This document shows positions 33,454-42,621 of a DNA stretch of 64,000 nt, piece by piece. How positions within the stretch are numbered: the first letter of the stretch is position 1; each line of letters begins with the position of its first letter. Below the pieces are notes generated by a model. It was not told the origin of the DNA. It did not search any database and was given only the letters and a program-made list of their open reading frames with translations. The position numbers and the translations under genes are program-made. The stretch comes from Phascolarctobacterium sp. (GTDB taxonomy: Bacteria > Bacillota > Negativicutes > Acidaminococcales > Acidaminococcaceae). The DNA is taken from contig JAUNOC010000002.1 of NCBI GenBank assembly GCA_030531205.1, forward strand, positions 1 to 64,000, written 5' to 3'.

Positions 33454-35154
33454 ATGAGTAATCGTATTTTAACGGTTGCGCTTGGAAACGACCCTGCTGA
33501 TTTGATTTTGAAAAATGGCAGGGTCGTTGACGTTGTAACCGAGTCCATTTATGATGGTGATATTGCTATTGTTGACGGCCTGATTGTAGGGGTGGGCAAG
33601 TATGACTTGGGTAAAAAGGTAATTGATTTAAAAGGTGCTTTTGTTACCCCGGGGTTTATCAATGCCCATTTACATGTGGAGTCCAGTATGGCGACACCTG
33701 AAGATTATTGTGTGGAGGAACTTAAGTGGGGTGTTACTACTTTAGTTACTGACCCACACGAAATTGCCAATGTGGCAGGGGCAAGGGGCATCCGCTATAT
33801 GTTGGAGGCAGGAAGTTCCATGCCCGTGAATTATTATGTGCAATTACCCAGTTGTGTGCCGGCTACGCCTTTTGAAAATTCCGGCACGGTTATGCATACT
33901 AAGGATATGATTTTGTGTATGGACTGGCCGGGGGTGCTGGGTATGGGCGAGATGATGAATGTGCCCGGTGTGCTGAATCAGGATACGGAAGTTATGCAAA
34001 AATTGCAGGCCTTTCGCAGGGAGGGGCGTCCGATTGACGGGCATGCTCCTTGTGTAAGTGGCAAAGAATTGACGGCTTATGTTGGGCAGGGCATAACTAC
34101 CGACCACGAAAGCATTTCTTGGAATGAAGCCAAAGAAAAATTGCGTAATGGTGTTGCGGTGTGGGTGCGGGAAGGAAGTGCCAGCCGTAATTTGCAAGAT
34201 ATAATTGCAGGGGCAATAAAAGATAATGTATCTTTCCGGCGTATGGGGTTCTGTACGGATGACAAGCATTTGGCAGACATCAGGAAGGAAGGTACGGTAC
34301 GGTCAATGGTGTTGCAGGCGGTAAAACTTGGTGTACCGGTTTGTACTGCTTTGGCAATGGCAACATTCAATCCGGCACAGGTCTATGGGTTAAAGCATTT
34401 GGGTGAAATTGCTCCCGGCAAGCAGGCGGACTTGGTGGTTTGGGATGATTTGGAAAACTTAAAACCATTGTATGTTTTTCATAAAGGTGAAGATGCTCTT
34501 GCCAAAATGCAGGAAGTGCAGAAACGGAAGATTCCCAGTGGTTTGCTGAACACTGTACATTTGGCGGATTTTACACAAAAAGATTTGTGTATGGCATGGG
34601 ATGAAAAGGGAGAGTATCCTGTTATGGAACTTCTGCCCGGTCAAATCATCACGGGTAAATCTTTTGTGAAGGGTAAAGATATTACCAAAAGATTACAGGA
34701 TGGTTCTTTGGCATATATATCAGTTTTAGAGCGTCATCATGCAACTGGTAATATTGGCAAGGGATTTATCAGTGGTTACGGAATTAAGAATGGTGCTGCG
34801 GCTACAACGGTTGCCCATGACAGTCACAATTTGCTTGTAGTGGGTACAGATGCTGTGAGTATGGAAACAGCGGTATTAAGATTGCAGGAAATTGGTGGTG
34901 GTTATGCTTTGGCATCGGGAGAACATATTTTGGGAACGGTAGCGTTGGATGTGGCAGGATTGATGAGCAGTCATGGCAGTAAGGAACTTACGGAAAGTTT
35001 GGATAAGATAAGTAAAAGTGCTCACGAAATGGGTGTGCCGGACGGGGTTGACCCCTTTGTTAGTTTGTCGTTTATGGCGTTGCCGGTTATTCCCAAACTG
35101 AAGATTACGGACAAGGGTTTGTTTGATGTGGAGACATTTTCTTTTATAAATTAA
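33454..35154 (+). CDS. ade: Adenine deaminase
   Basis: A 566-aa amidohydrolase of the bacterial/yeast-type ADE family. N-terminal metal site VTPGFINAHLHVESSM (about 66-81), DPHEIANV near 107, GHAPCVSG near 193, TDHES near 212, CTDDKH near 269; the extra C-terminal domain typical of Ade ends with GVDPFVSLSFM. Converts adenine to hypoxanthine and ammonia. In an operon with the purine permease it forms an adenine salvage module. Confidence 0.96.
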   Translation: MSNRILTVALGNDPADLILKNGRVVDVVTESIYDGDIAIVDGLIVGVGKYDLGKKVIDLKGAFVTPGFINAHLHVESSMATPEDYCVEELKWGVTTLVTDPHEIANVAGARGIRYMLEAGSSMPVNYYVQLPSCVPATPFENSGTVMHTKDMILCMDWPGVLGMGEMMNVPGVLNQDTEVMQKLQAFRREGRPIDGHAPCVSGKELTAYVGQGITTDHESISWNEAKEKLRNGVAVWVREGSASRNLQDIIAGAIKDNVSFRRMGFCTDDKHLADIRKEGTVRSMVLQAVKLGVPVCTALAMATFNPAQVYGLKHLGEIAPGKQADLVVWDDLENLKPLYVFHKGEDALAKMQEVQKRKIPSGLLNTVHLADFTQKDLCMAWDEKGEYPVMELLPGQIITGKSFVKGKDITKRLQDGSLAYISVLERHHATGNIGKGFISGYGIKNGAAATTVAHDSHNLLVVGTDAVSMETAVLRLQEIGGGYALASGEHILGTVALDVAGLMSSHGSKELTESLDKISKSAHEMGVPDGVDPFVSLSFMALPVIPKLKITDKGLFDVETFSFIN

Positions 35155-35162
35155 AAATTTTG

Positions 35163-35191
35163 TTGCTATATTTTTTCAAATATGGTATTAT
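35163..35191 (+). promoter_or_regulatory. Promoter of rpmE
   Basis: TTGCTA (35163-35168), 17-nt spacer, TATTAT (35186-35191), about 44 nt before the L31 gene. Confidence 0.6.
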
Positions 35192-35234
35192 ATCAAAACG
35201 AAAATAAAACTCGATACGAAAAGAGGTGAAAAAA

Positions 35235-35438
35235 GTGAAGGAAAAGATTCATCCAAAATTTAATGAAGTAAAAGTTACTTGCGCTTGTGGCAATACTTTT
35301 ACTACCGGAAGCGTGAAAGATGAGATTCGCGTGGATGTTTGCTCTAAGTGCCACCCCTTCTTTACGGGAGCACAACGTAATGCAGCAGCCCGTGGTCGTG
35401 TCGAGAGATTTAATAAACGTTTCGGTAAGGATAAGTAA
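35235..35438 (+). CDS. rpmE: 50S ribosomal protein L31 (zinc form)
   Basis: A 67-aa L31 with [11 protein letters not shown] start and zinc ligands CAC (about 16-18) and CSKCHPFF (about 36-43), then [12 protein letters not shown]. The GTG at 35235 is chosen because AGAGGTG is a ribosome binding site 6-8 nt upstream and family members begin with the same MKxxIHP. Because it has the Cys residues it is the zinc-containing paralogue. Confidence 0.95.
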   Translation: MKEKIHPKFNEVKVTCACGNTFTTGSVKDEIRVDVCSKCHPFFTGAQRNAAARGRVERFNKRFGKDK

Positions 35439-35466
35439 AAAAAGCGTGCTGCGGCACGCTTTTTTG
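35438..35466 (+). terminator. Terminator after rpmE
   Basis: AGCGTGC/GCACGCT stem with a 4-nt loop, flanked by A and T runs. Confidence 0.9.
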
Positions 35467-35488
35467 AATTGTAATGTAGTTTTTGATT

Positions 35489-36352
35489 ATGGCTAAATAT
35501 ACAATTGGTGGTCAGGCGGTGATTGAGGGCATTATGATGCGTAGCCCGAAAATTATCAGTTTGGCAGTAAGAAAAGCAGATGGCAGTATTCATGTGGAGT
35601 CCAAGAGTGCTTCCACTATTCGTGACAAATATCAAATTTTGAACAAACCTTTTATCAGGGGCGTGATTGTGCTTTGGGAGTCCTTGCGTGATGGGATGGT
35701 TGGCTTGCAACGGAGTGCTCAAATGGCAACTGATGGTACGGAAGAAGAAATGACTACTACAGAAAGTATTTCCACAGTTTTGGTGGCAGTGCTGGTGGCG
35801 GTAGGGCTTTTTATTGTTGTGCCGACTTGGTCTGTGAGGTTTTTGCATACTCTTACGGACGAGCCGCTTTATTTAAATTTGTTTGAGGGACTTCTGAGAA
35901 TATTTATTTTTTTGGCTTATGTTACCGCTATTAGTCAAATGAGTGATATAAAACGGGTTTTTCAATATCACGGGGCGGAGCATAAGACCATTTATACCTA
36001 CGAGGCGGACGAGGAACTGACGGTGGAAAATGTGCGGAACAAGAGTACTTTGCATCCCCGTTGCGGTACAAATTTTTTAATGATAGTAATGTTGATTAGC
36101 ATTTTTATTTTTGCCTTTTTCGGCTGGCCTAATGTGTGGGTCAGGATTGCCAGCCGTATTGTGATGATGCCGGTGATTGCTGGGGTAAGTTATGAGATTA
36201 TTCGCTTTGCGGGCAATCATTGCAAAAATCCTTTGGTACATGCTTTGATTATGCCGGGACTTTTGTTGCAAAAACTCACTACCCGTGAGCCGGACGACAG
36301 CCAGATTGAGGTTGCTATAGCGGCAGTAAAAGAAGCACTTAGAGAAAATTAG
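35489..36352 (+). CDS. DUF1385 family membrane protein
   Basis: A 287-aa protein of the DUF1385 family. N-terminus YTIGGQAVIEGIMMRSP is diagnostic; GVIVLWESL, the HGAEHKTIYTYE motif (about 157-168) and TLHPRCGTNFLM are also present, with four or five membrane segments. Function unknown; it commonly sits next to rpmE and prfA/prmC in Firmicutes, and here follows rpmE. ATG 35489 has no obvious ribosome binding site, only TTTTTG before it. The gene runs into a repeat element at its 3' end. Confidence 0.88.
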   Translation: MAKYTIGGQAVIEGIMMRSPKIISLAVRKADGSIHVESKSASTIRDKYQILNKPFIRGVIVLWESLRDGMVGLQRSAQMATDGTEEEMTTTESISTVLVAVLVAVGLFIVVPTWSVRFLHTLTDEPLYLNLFEGLLRIFIFLAYVTAISQMSDIKRVFQYHGAEHKTIYTYEADEELTVENVRNKSTLHPRCGTNFLMIVMLISIFIFAFFGWPNVWVRIASRIVMMPVIAGVSYEIIRFAGNHCKNPLVHALIMPGLLLQKLTTREPDDSQIEVAIAAVKEALREN

Positions 36353-36355
36353 AAA

Positions 36356-36745
36356 TTAGTAATTAGTAATGAGAAATGACGGTAAGCTGTTCCAGTGATT
36401 ATATTTCGGGGTTTTAGGTGTGCGGGGTTATGCGAACCCTCGTCCGCCCATAAAGGGGCGGGGGACCGCCTACGGGAGCGTGTTGGCGGTGGTGGGGTGA
36501 GCAATTATGCTGTCGCTAATGAAAAGATAAAAACTTAAAACTTAAAGTTTATGAATGCTTCGCATAATGCAAAAACACCCGTCTGCCCCTGTGTTCCTGT
36601 TGGCAGCCACCCTCTTTAGAAAGAGGGAAAAAAGTTGGCATAGTGCGGACTCTGTAATTATAATCGGGAATTTTCGCAAAGCGAAAATTGTCCATAATTA
36701 TTCATTATTCATTGAAAAAAAGTTCCTGTGATTGTAATTAGTTTT
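36356..36745. mobile_element. Complete-looking non-autonomous repeat element
   Basis: This 0.4-kb gene-free interval is a full element without a gene. Left arm: AT-rich array, degenerate core CTGTTCCAGTGATTATA (36388-36404), GTGTGCGGGG, and the GC-rich CCCTCGTCCGCCC...GGTGGGGTGAGCAATTA module (36427-36507). Right arm: GTCTGCCCCTGTGTTCCTG (36582-36600), a CCCTCTTTAGAAAGAGGG hairpin (36611-36628), CATAGTGCGGACT, the TTTTCGC/GCGAAAA hairpin (36671-36687) and CCATAATTATTCATT. A second core, GTTCCTGTGATTGTAATTAG, starts at 36721 just before the ABC transporter gene. No ORF of note. Confidence 0.65.
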
Positions 36746-36766
36746 TTTCGCATATTGAGGTAGGGA

Positions 36767-38476
36767 ATGAATACAAAGTTTGTTTTTAGCAAAGAATTTT
36801 TTAAAGATGTTTGGAGTTTAACCAAGGCATATTTTACCAGTGAAGAGAAGAAAAGGGCTTGGGGACTTTTTATTGCTATTATCGTTCTGACTCTTGCTAT
36901 TGTTTATATTTTGGTGCAGTTGAACCACTGGTATAATAGTTTTTACAGTGCTTTGCAGGCGTATGATGCTTCCAAGATTTATAGTGAACTTTTTCATTTC
37001 AGTTGGTTGGCTGCCATTTACATTGCTTTGGCTGTGTATGCTTATTACCTGCGTCAAAAATTAATTTTGCATTGGCGGGAATGGCTGACCAAACGTTTCA
37101 TTGACGAATGGCTTGCTCACAAGACCTATTACAATTTACAGATGTTCGGTACGGATACGGATAACCCGGACCAGCGTATCAGTGAGGATGTAAAACTCTT
37201 CGTCAATATGACTTTGAATTTGTTTCTGGACTTTTTGAAGTCCGTAACAACTTTGGTAAGTTTTGTCGCTATTCTGTATAATTTGAGCGGTACTCTGGAG
37301 TTTAATTTCTTAGGCAAACATTGGGTGATTGACGGTTATTTGTTCTGGGCGGCTTTGCTGTATTCCATCGCCGGCACTTGGGTTACTCATATTGTGGGTA
37401 AAAAATTGGTGGAACTGAACTATGTTCAGCAACGCTATGAAGCTGACTTCCGTTTCAGTATGATTCGTATGCGGGAGGCAGCGGAGTCGGTTGCTTTCTA
37501 CAATGGTGAGGAACGGGAGAGTTTGGTATTCAAAGACCGTTTCGGCAAGTTGTTAAAGAATTTCTGGAAGTTAGTCAACAAACAAAAGGAATTGATTCTG
37601 TTGGGCTCCGGTTATGGTCAGATTGCGATTATTTTCCCGTTTGTGGTTGCGATGAGCCGTTATCTTAATAAAGAGTTCACTCTGGGCGGTCTGATGCAAG
37701 TTAATTCTGCTTTCAGTAGGGTGCAGGAATCTTTGAGTTTCTTTGTGGATGCTTATAGTACCATTGCGGAATGGCAGTCCGTAGTAATGCGTCTTTCTCT
37801 TTTTGGTAAACATATGGGAAGTATTACTAAAGACATGGAAGATTATCATGTGGAGTCGGTTACAGGTACAGTTGTAGCGGCAGAGGGTTTGAATGTGACT
37901 TTGCCCGGCGGCAGCGTACTTTTGGAAGATGTATATTTCACTTTGTCAAGTGGGACTAATGTTTTGATTAAGGGGCCGAGCGGTTGTGGCAAGTCCACAT
38001 TACTCCGTGCCATCAGCGGCATTTGGCCTTACACTAATGGTAAAATAACTTTGCCGCCGAGAGAAAGTATTATGTTCATACCGCAAAAGCCCTATTTGCC
38101 TTTGGGAACATTAAGGGAAGTGCTGACTTATCCTGGGGCTGATGCGGAGGATGATACTATTCGCCTGATGATGGAAAGATGTTGTATTGCTTATCTTGGG
38201 GATAAGTTGGATGAGGTGGCGGACTGGAGCCATGTGTTAAGTGTGGGTGAGCAGCAGCGGGTGGCCTTTGCCAGGGCATTGCTGATTCAACCCCAGTGGT
38301 TATTCTTGGATGAGGCAACAAGTGCTTTAGATGAGGATACGGAAAAGATTATGTACACTAATTTGGGTGATTATTTACCACAGACAACAGTTATTAGCGT
38401 TGGTCATCGTTCTACATTGTCTGTGTTCCACAGGGCAGTACTTGTAATCAGGGATAGGAAGTGCTTTTTGGAATAG
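36767..38476 (+). CDS. SbmA/BacA- or YddA-like ABC transporter, fused ATPase
   Basis: A 569-aa half-size exporter of the ABC_membrane_2 family. Six membrane helices (about 30-330) with QLNHWYNSFYSALQ near the first loop, as in YddA and SbmA/BacA proteins, then an ATPase domain: Walker A GPSGCGKST near 402-410, signature LSVGEQQRVAFARAL near 490, Walker B WLFLDEATSALDE near 510. Relatives move peptides, acyl-CoA or cobalamin; the substrate is not evident. GAGGTAGGG lies just before the ATG. Stands alone between two repeat-rich intervals. Confidence 0.88.
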   Translation: MNTKFVFSKEFFKDVWSLTKAYFTSEEKKRAWGLFIAIIVLTLAIVYILVQLNHWYNSFYSALQAYDASKIYSELFHFSWLAAIYIALAVYAYYLRQKLILHWREWLTKRFIDEWLAHKTYYNLQMFGTDTDNPDQRISEDVKLFVNMTLNLFLDFLKSVTTLVSFVAILYNLSGTLEFNFLGKHWVIDGYLFWAALLYSIAGTWVTHIVGKKLVELNYVQQRYEADFRFSMIRMREAAESVAFYNGEERESLVFKDRFGKLLKNFWKLVNKQKELILLGSGYGQIAIIFPFVVAMSRYLNKEFTLGGLMQVNSAFSRVQESLSFFVDAYSTIAEWQSVVMRLSLFGKHMGSITKDMEDYHVESVTGTVVAAEGLNVTLPGGSVLLEDVYFTLSSGTNVLIKGPSGCGKSTLLRAISGIWPYTNGKITLPPRESIMFIPQKPYLPLGTLREVLTYPGADAEDDTIRLMMERCCIAYLGDKLDEVADWSHVLSVGEQQRVAFARALLIQPQWLFLDEATSALDEDTEKIMYTNLGDYLPQTTVISVGHRSTLSVFHRAVLVIRDRKCFLE

Positions 38477-38479
38477 TTA

Positions 38480-38662
38480 GGTTTCAGGTATCAGGTTAGA
38501 GGGTAAAGGAATTAGGATTTAGGAATTAGGGGAAGGATAAGGCGTAGAGCGTAGGGCATAAGGTATAAGGCATAGGGATTGTAAAATGTTCCTGTGATTA
38601 TAATTTTTTATAGGAACTTATTACCATAATTATTCATTATTCATTATTAATTATTCATTGAA
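38480..38662. repeat. Interspersed repeat copy between ABC gene and hutP
   Basis: GGTTTCAGGTATCAGG, quasi-repeats of TAGGAATTAGG and GGCATAAGG type, the perfect core ATGTTCCTGTGATTATA (38586-38602), then TATAGGAACTTATTACC and CCATAATTATTCATTATTC (38624-38642). Core and right half face each other, giving a minimal inverted-repeat element. Confidence 0.6.
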
Positions 38663-38679
38663 GTCAGGAGGGCTGAGTT

Positions 38680-39102
38680 ATGGACTACCTTAGTTTAGAC
38701 ATCGGACGGGCGGCATTGCAGATTGCCATGAGTAAAAACCGTGAGGAAGAAAACAAAATTAAAAAAGAGTTGTCAGAAAAAGGTCTTCGTATTACGGCGG
38801 TGGATTTTGGGGGAGAGTTTATTGATGTTATCCCCAAAATCACAGAGCGTGCTGTTGTGGCTGCCCAACGTGAAGGACTTGTTTCTGAATCCCATGTGGG
38901 GGCGGGTGCGGTGTCCGGTGCAACTCATACTGCCATCGGCCAAATCAGCAACCTTGCTACCGGGTTTAACATTGGCGGTAAGATCGGCATTGCCCGTTGG
39001 GATGAGCATCTTTGTGTAGCCATTTATGCCGGAGTTGGTGTGCTTAACCTTAACGAAATTTGCGTAGGCCTCAGCCACAGAACTTTGAGTAAGGATATGT
39101 AA
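38680..39102 (+). CDS. hutP: HutP family RNA-binding antiterminator
   Basis: A 140-aa protein matching HutP, the histidine- and Mg2+-dependent RNA-binding protein that prevents termination in the Bacillus hut operon. Conserved: ESHVGAGAVSGATHTAIGQI (about 68-87), GGKIGIARWDEHLCVAIYAG (about 98-117) with the His/metal site, and NEICVGLSHR near the end. No histidine-degradation genes are in the window, so it acts on a distant target or has another role here. Good AGGAGG before the ATG. The MATE gene follows after 4 nt. Confidence 0.88.
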   Translation: MDYLSLDIGRAALQIAMSKNREEENKIKKELSEKGLRITAVDFGGEFIDVIPKITERAVVAAQREGLVSESHVGAGAVSGATHTAIGQISNLATGFNIGGKIGIARWDEHLCVAIYAGVGVLNLNEICVGLSHRTLSKDM

Positions 39103-39106
39103 GTTT

Positions 39107-40465
39107 GTGATTAAGTTTTATGCTCCGGAGTATAGGGAAAAAGTTAAACATTTGTTGGGCCTTTTACTGCCTGTAATTGCTACGGAATTGGCCATGTTTG
39201 GTATGAATTTTTTTGATGCCAGCATGAGCGGACAGGCAGGCCCTGTGGAATTGGCAGGCACGGCTATGGCGGGGAATGTATGGATGCCGCTTCGTGCCGG
39301 AATGGGAACTGCTTTAATGGCAGGTACGCCCATTGTTGCCCAGTTAATTGGTGCTAAGAAGACGGAAGAAATTCCCAAAGTTATACAGCAAGGATTATTT
39401 CTGGCTGTTTTTTTTGCTTTGGTAGTTATTGTGCTTTTGTCTTTCGGGGCACCGCTTTTTTATGATTATCTGAATTTGGAAAGTGATGTTAAACATGTGG
39501 CGGTTTGGTATGGTATTAGCGTAGGGGCAGGGGTGCTGCCTTTCTTTCTGGTCGGCCCTTTACGTGCTTTGGTGGACAGTTTGGGTCACACGGATTTGAC
39601 AATGAAAATATTTTTACTGACACTGCCTATTAACGGTATATTAAATTACATTTTCATTTTTGGCTGCGGGTTCATTCCTGCTTATGGTGGGATTGGCGCA
39701 GGCATTGCTACGGGAATTACATATTGGATTTTATTTTTTATGTTTGTCTGGAGCGTGCATTGTCTGCCGGGGTTAAAAGAGTTTCATATTTTCAGGCAGA
39801 TTGCTTTGGCATATAGGCAATTTTGGGAATATTTGCGGATTGGTATTCCTATGGGGGTGGGCGTTTTTCTGGAGTGCGGGGTTTTTGCCATAACTTCTTT
39901 CTTAATTGCCAAGTTTGGCACTGCCTTCATTGCGGCGGATATGGCTGCCACCAACTTTTGTACTATTATGTATATGATTCCTTGCAGCATTTCTATGGCT
40001 GCCACAATTTTGGTTGGTGTAGAAGTGGGTGCCAGGCACAAAGAGGATGCTCATACTTTCGGAATTTTGGCATTGCAAATCAGTTTGGCGGCGGTGTTTA
40101 TTTATACCGCTCTGGAATTTTTGTCCATAGAGTGGATTGCCAGAATATATACGGACAACAAAGAGGTAATGGCCATTATTGTGAACTTTATGATGTATGG
40201 CATTGTGTGGCAGTTCTTTGATGCGGTAGGTTCCCCTTTACAGGGCATACTGCGTGGATATAAGGATGTGAAGTTCACTTTTCTGATCAGCGTTTTTGCC
40301 TTTTGGTGTGTGTGTCTGCCCTATGGTGTTTTTATGGATTATGTACAGGGGCGGGAGGCCTACTGTTATTGGGAAGGAATTAATCTCAGTTTATTTTTGA
40401 ATTCTGTAGCGCTTTTCTGCCGGTTAAGATATAGGGAAAAGCAAGAACTTGAGAAAGATATTTGA
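39107..40465 (+). CDS. MATE family multidrug efflux transporter
   Basis: A 452-aa inner membrane cation:drug antiporter with 12 predicted helices in two similar halves. N-terminal LLGLLLPVIATELAMFGMNF and DASMSGQAGPVELAGTAMAG are typical of NorM-type MATE proteins (first helix, then the A/G-rich loop). Start is a GTG 4 nt after hutP with GGATATG upstream, so it is likely co-transcribed with hutP; any link between histidine sensing and efflux is speculation. Confidence 0.9.
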   Translation: MIKFYAPEYREKVKHLLGLLLPVIATELAMFGMNFFDASMSGQAGPVELAGTAMAGNVWMPLRAGMGTALMAGTPIVAQLIGAKKTEEIPKVIQQGLFLAVFFALVVIVLLSFGAPLFYDYLNLESDVKHVAVWYGISVGAGVLPFFLVGPLRALVDSLGHTDLTMKIFLLTLPINGILNYIFIFGCGFIPAYGGIGAGIATGITYWILFFMFVWSVHCLPGLKEFHIFRQIALAYRQFWEYLRIGIPMGVGVFLECGVFAITSFLIAKFGTAFIAADMAATNFCTIMYMIPCSISMAATILVGVEVGARHKEDAHTFGILALQISLAAVFIYTALEFLSIEWIARIYTDNKEVMAIIVNFMMYGIVWQFFDAVGSPLQGILRGYKDVKFTFLISVFAFWCVCLPYGVFMDYVQGREAYCYWEGINLSLFLNSVALFCRLRYREKQELEKDI

Positions 40466-40503
40466 AAAGGTGTTTGCAATAGCAAGCACTTTTTTGGTAT
40501 AAT
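40464..40503 (+). promoter_or_regulatory. Overlapping terminator and promoter before the amino acid ABC operon
   Basis: An 8-bp stem GTGTTTGC/GCAAGCAC (40470-40489) with T run ends the MATE transcript. Its left arm and loop contain TTGCAA (40474-40479), which with an 18-nt spacer faces TATAAT (40498-40503). The same layout recurs before larA. Confidence 0.65.
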
Positions 40504-40530
40504 ATTAAAAATATTTTTGGAGGGAGAGCC

Positions 40531-41325
40531 ATGCCTGAAAGTTTTTTTGGTTGGGTACTGTTCTTAATAGATAAATATGGCATGATTTTCTTGAAAGGTG
40601 CAGGGGTGACTTTGGCCCTGGCGGTGGTTGGCACAGCCATCGGTTGTCTGATAGGTTTGGTGGTTGGCCTTTTACAGACCATTCCTGTTGACCCGGAGGA
40701 CAGCATTGTTAAGAAAATCGGCGTCAAGGTTTTGAAATGGATTTTGGATGCTTATGTGGAAATTTTCCGTGGCACGCCAATGATTGTGCAGGCCATGGTA
40801 CTTTATTATGGTGCCATGAGTATGTTTGATATTGATATGAGCCCCATGTTTGCCGGCTTCTTTGTAGTCAGCATTAACACCGGTGCCTATATGGCGGAAA
40901 CAGTGCGTGGTGGCATTGAAAGTATTGACCCGGGACAGAAGGAAGCGGCCATTGCCATTGGCATGAATCATGTTCAGACCATGCGTTGTGTAGTGTTGCC
41001 CCAGGCATTAAGAAATGTAATGCCGCAACTTGGTAATAACCTGATAATCAATATTAAAGATACATCCGTACTGAATGTTATTTCCGTAACAGAATTATAT
41101 TTCGCTTCCAAATCAGCGGCAGGTGTGTATTACCGCTATTTTGAAGTATTCTTTGTAACCTGTGTTGTTTATTTCATTATGACTTTTACTGCCAGCCGGA
41201 TTTTGCGTTGGTGGGAAAGCAAGATGGACGGTCCCAGGGATTATTCTTTGGTTGATGTTGACCCCATGATGGACCCCTGCGGTGCAGTGCCGTTACCAGT
41301 GAAGAAACAGAAAGGACGGATATAA
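40531..41325 (+). CDS. Polar amino acid ABC transporter permease
   Basis: A 264-aa HisM/GlnP-type permease. Features: GAGVTLALAVVGTAIG first helix, FRGTPMIVQAMVLYYG, and the EAA loop EAAIAIGMNHVQTMRCVVLPQA (about 137-157). Imports a polar amino acid with the ATPase encoded next. No substrate-binding protein gene lies nearby, so it is encoded elsewhere. GGAGGG precedes the ATG. Confidence 0.93.
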   Translation: MPESFFGWVLFLIDKYGMIFLKGAGVTLALAVVGTAIGCLIGLVVGLLQTIPVDPEDSIVKKIGVKVLKWILDAYVEIFRGTPMIVQAMVLYYGAMSMFDIDMSPMFAGFFVVSINTGAYMAETVRGGIESIDPGQKEAAIAIGMNHVQTMRCVVLPQALRNVMPQLGNNLIINIKDTSVLNVISVTELYFASKSAAGVYYRYFEVFFVTCVVYFIMTFTASRILRWWESKMDGPRDYSLVDVDPMMDPCGAVPLPVKKQKGRI

Positions 41326-41326
41326 A

Positions 41327-42070
41327 ATGGAAAAAGAATTATTGCTGTCCGTCAAAAATTTGCAAAAGAGTTTCGGCGAACATGTGGTCTTGAAGGGAAT
41401 TGACTTGGATGTACATAAAGGTGATGTAATTTGCATTATCGGTCCTTCCGGTTGCGGAAAGTCCACTTTTATCCGTTGCATAAACTTTTTGGAACAGCCT
41501 ACGGATGGGGATATTCTCTATCGTGGTGAGAATGCTAAAAAGGCATTTAAATCTTTGCCCATGTACCGTACCAAGGTGGGAATGGTGTTCCAACAATTTA
41601 ATCTGTTTAACAATATGACGGTGTTGGAAAATTGTATGGTTGGGCAGGTAAAGGTATTGAAACGGGCTGAAGAAGAAGCAAGGGAAAATGCCATGAAATA
41701 TCTGCGTCATGTGGGTATGAGTGCGTATATAAATGCTAAACCCTATCAGTTAAGCGGCGGTCAGAAACAGCGGGTTGCCATTGCCCGTGCTTTGGCGTTG
41801 GAACCGGAAGTGCTTTTGATGGACGAACCGACCAGTGCACTTGACCCTGAGATGGTTGGGGAAGTATTGAATGTTATGCGGGACTTGGCAAAAGAAGGAT
41901 TGACAATGGTGATTGTTACTCACGAAATGGCCTTCGCCCGTGATGTATCTACAAAAGTAATAATGTTTAATGATGGCATTATCAGTGAAAGCGGCAATCC
42001 GAAAGAATTCTTTGCCAATCCTGAGACGGACAGGGCAAAAGAGTTTTTGAGCCGTTTTCAAAATTTATAA
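41327..42070 (+). CDS. Polar amino acid ABC transporter ATP-binding protein
   Basis: A 247-aa GlnQ/HisP-type ATPase. Walker A GPSGCGKST (about 40-48), Q-loop FQQFNLF, signature LSGGQKQRVAIARAL (about 140-154), Walker B VLLMDEPTSALDPE and the switch His in VTHEM. It energises the permease encoded 1 nt upstream. Confidence 0.96.
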   Translation: MEKELLLSVKNLQKSFGEHVVLKGIDLDVHKGDVICIIGPSGCGKSTFIRCINFLEQPTDGDILYRGENAKKAFKSLPMYRTKVGMVFQQFNLFNNMTVLENCMVGQVKVLKRAEEEARENAMKYLRHVGMSAYINAKPYQLSGGQKQRVAIARALALEPEVLLMDEPTSALDPEMVGEVLNVMRDLAKEGLTMVIVTHEMAFARDVSTKVIMFNDGIISESGNPKEFFANPETDRAKEFLSRFQNL

Positions 42071-42088
42071 TATTTAGGAGGTAGAGAA

Positions 42089-42559
42089 ATGATTTCAGGA
42101 ACTTTGGATTATGTGGAAAAGTATGCACCCTATTTGGATTACAGAGTATTGCGTGCTTTGGAATGGCTGCAAACTATGGACTTTACGGGATTGCCGGAGG
42201 GTGAATACGAAATTTTAGGTGAAGACCTTTTTGCCCGCATCAGCGAATATGACACCCAACCAAAAGATGAGCGTGGGGCAGAACGCCATGAAAAATATAT
42301 TGATGTGCAATATATTTTGGAAGGGCAGGAAACAGTTTATTACACACCTTACAAAATTTCCTACAAGTTAGATGTACACGGAGAGATGAAGGAAGACACA
42401 CTCTTTTACAAAGATGTGAAAGAAGAAAACTGCGTACACATTAAAAACGGTGATTTTGCAGTGTTCTATCCCTGGGAGATTCACAGACCGAACTGTTTTT
42501 ATGCGGACAAAGCGGAACATGTTAAAAAAGTTGTAGTGAAAGTTAAAGTTTTCGCATAA
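42089..42559 (+). CDS. YhcH/YjgK/YiaL family protein
   Basis: A 156-aa cupin-like beta-barrel protein of the YhcH/YjgK/YiaL (DUF386) family. Conserved RGAERHEKYIDVQYILEGQE (about 64-83) and FAVFYPWEIHRPNC near 131 hold the metal-binding His/Glu residues. Members are linked to sialic acid or other sugar metabolism, but catalysis is not settled. TAGGAGG lies before the ATG, 18 nt after the ABC ATPase, so probably the last gene of that operon. Confidence 0.88.
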   Translation: MISGTLDYVEKYAPYLDYRVLRALEWLQTMDFTGLPEGEYEILGEDLFARISEYDTQPKDERGAERHEKYIDVQYILEGQETVYYTPYKISYKLDVHGEMKEDTLFYKDVKEENCVHIKNGDFAVFYPWEIHRPNCFYADKAEHVKKVVVKVKVFA

Positions 42560-42573
42560 ATAAAATTATTTTC

Positions 42574-42602
42574 TTGACAACAAGATATTCGTAGGGTATA
42601 AT
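42574..42602 (+). promoter_or_regulatory. Promoter of the tRNA cluster
   Basis: Perfect TTGACA (42574-42579), 17-nt spacer, perfect TATAAT (42597-42602), 19 nt before tRNA-Tyr. Confidence 0.9.
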
Positions 42603-42621
42603 ATTCCGCGTCTAAAAAATT

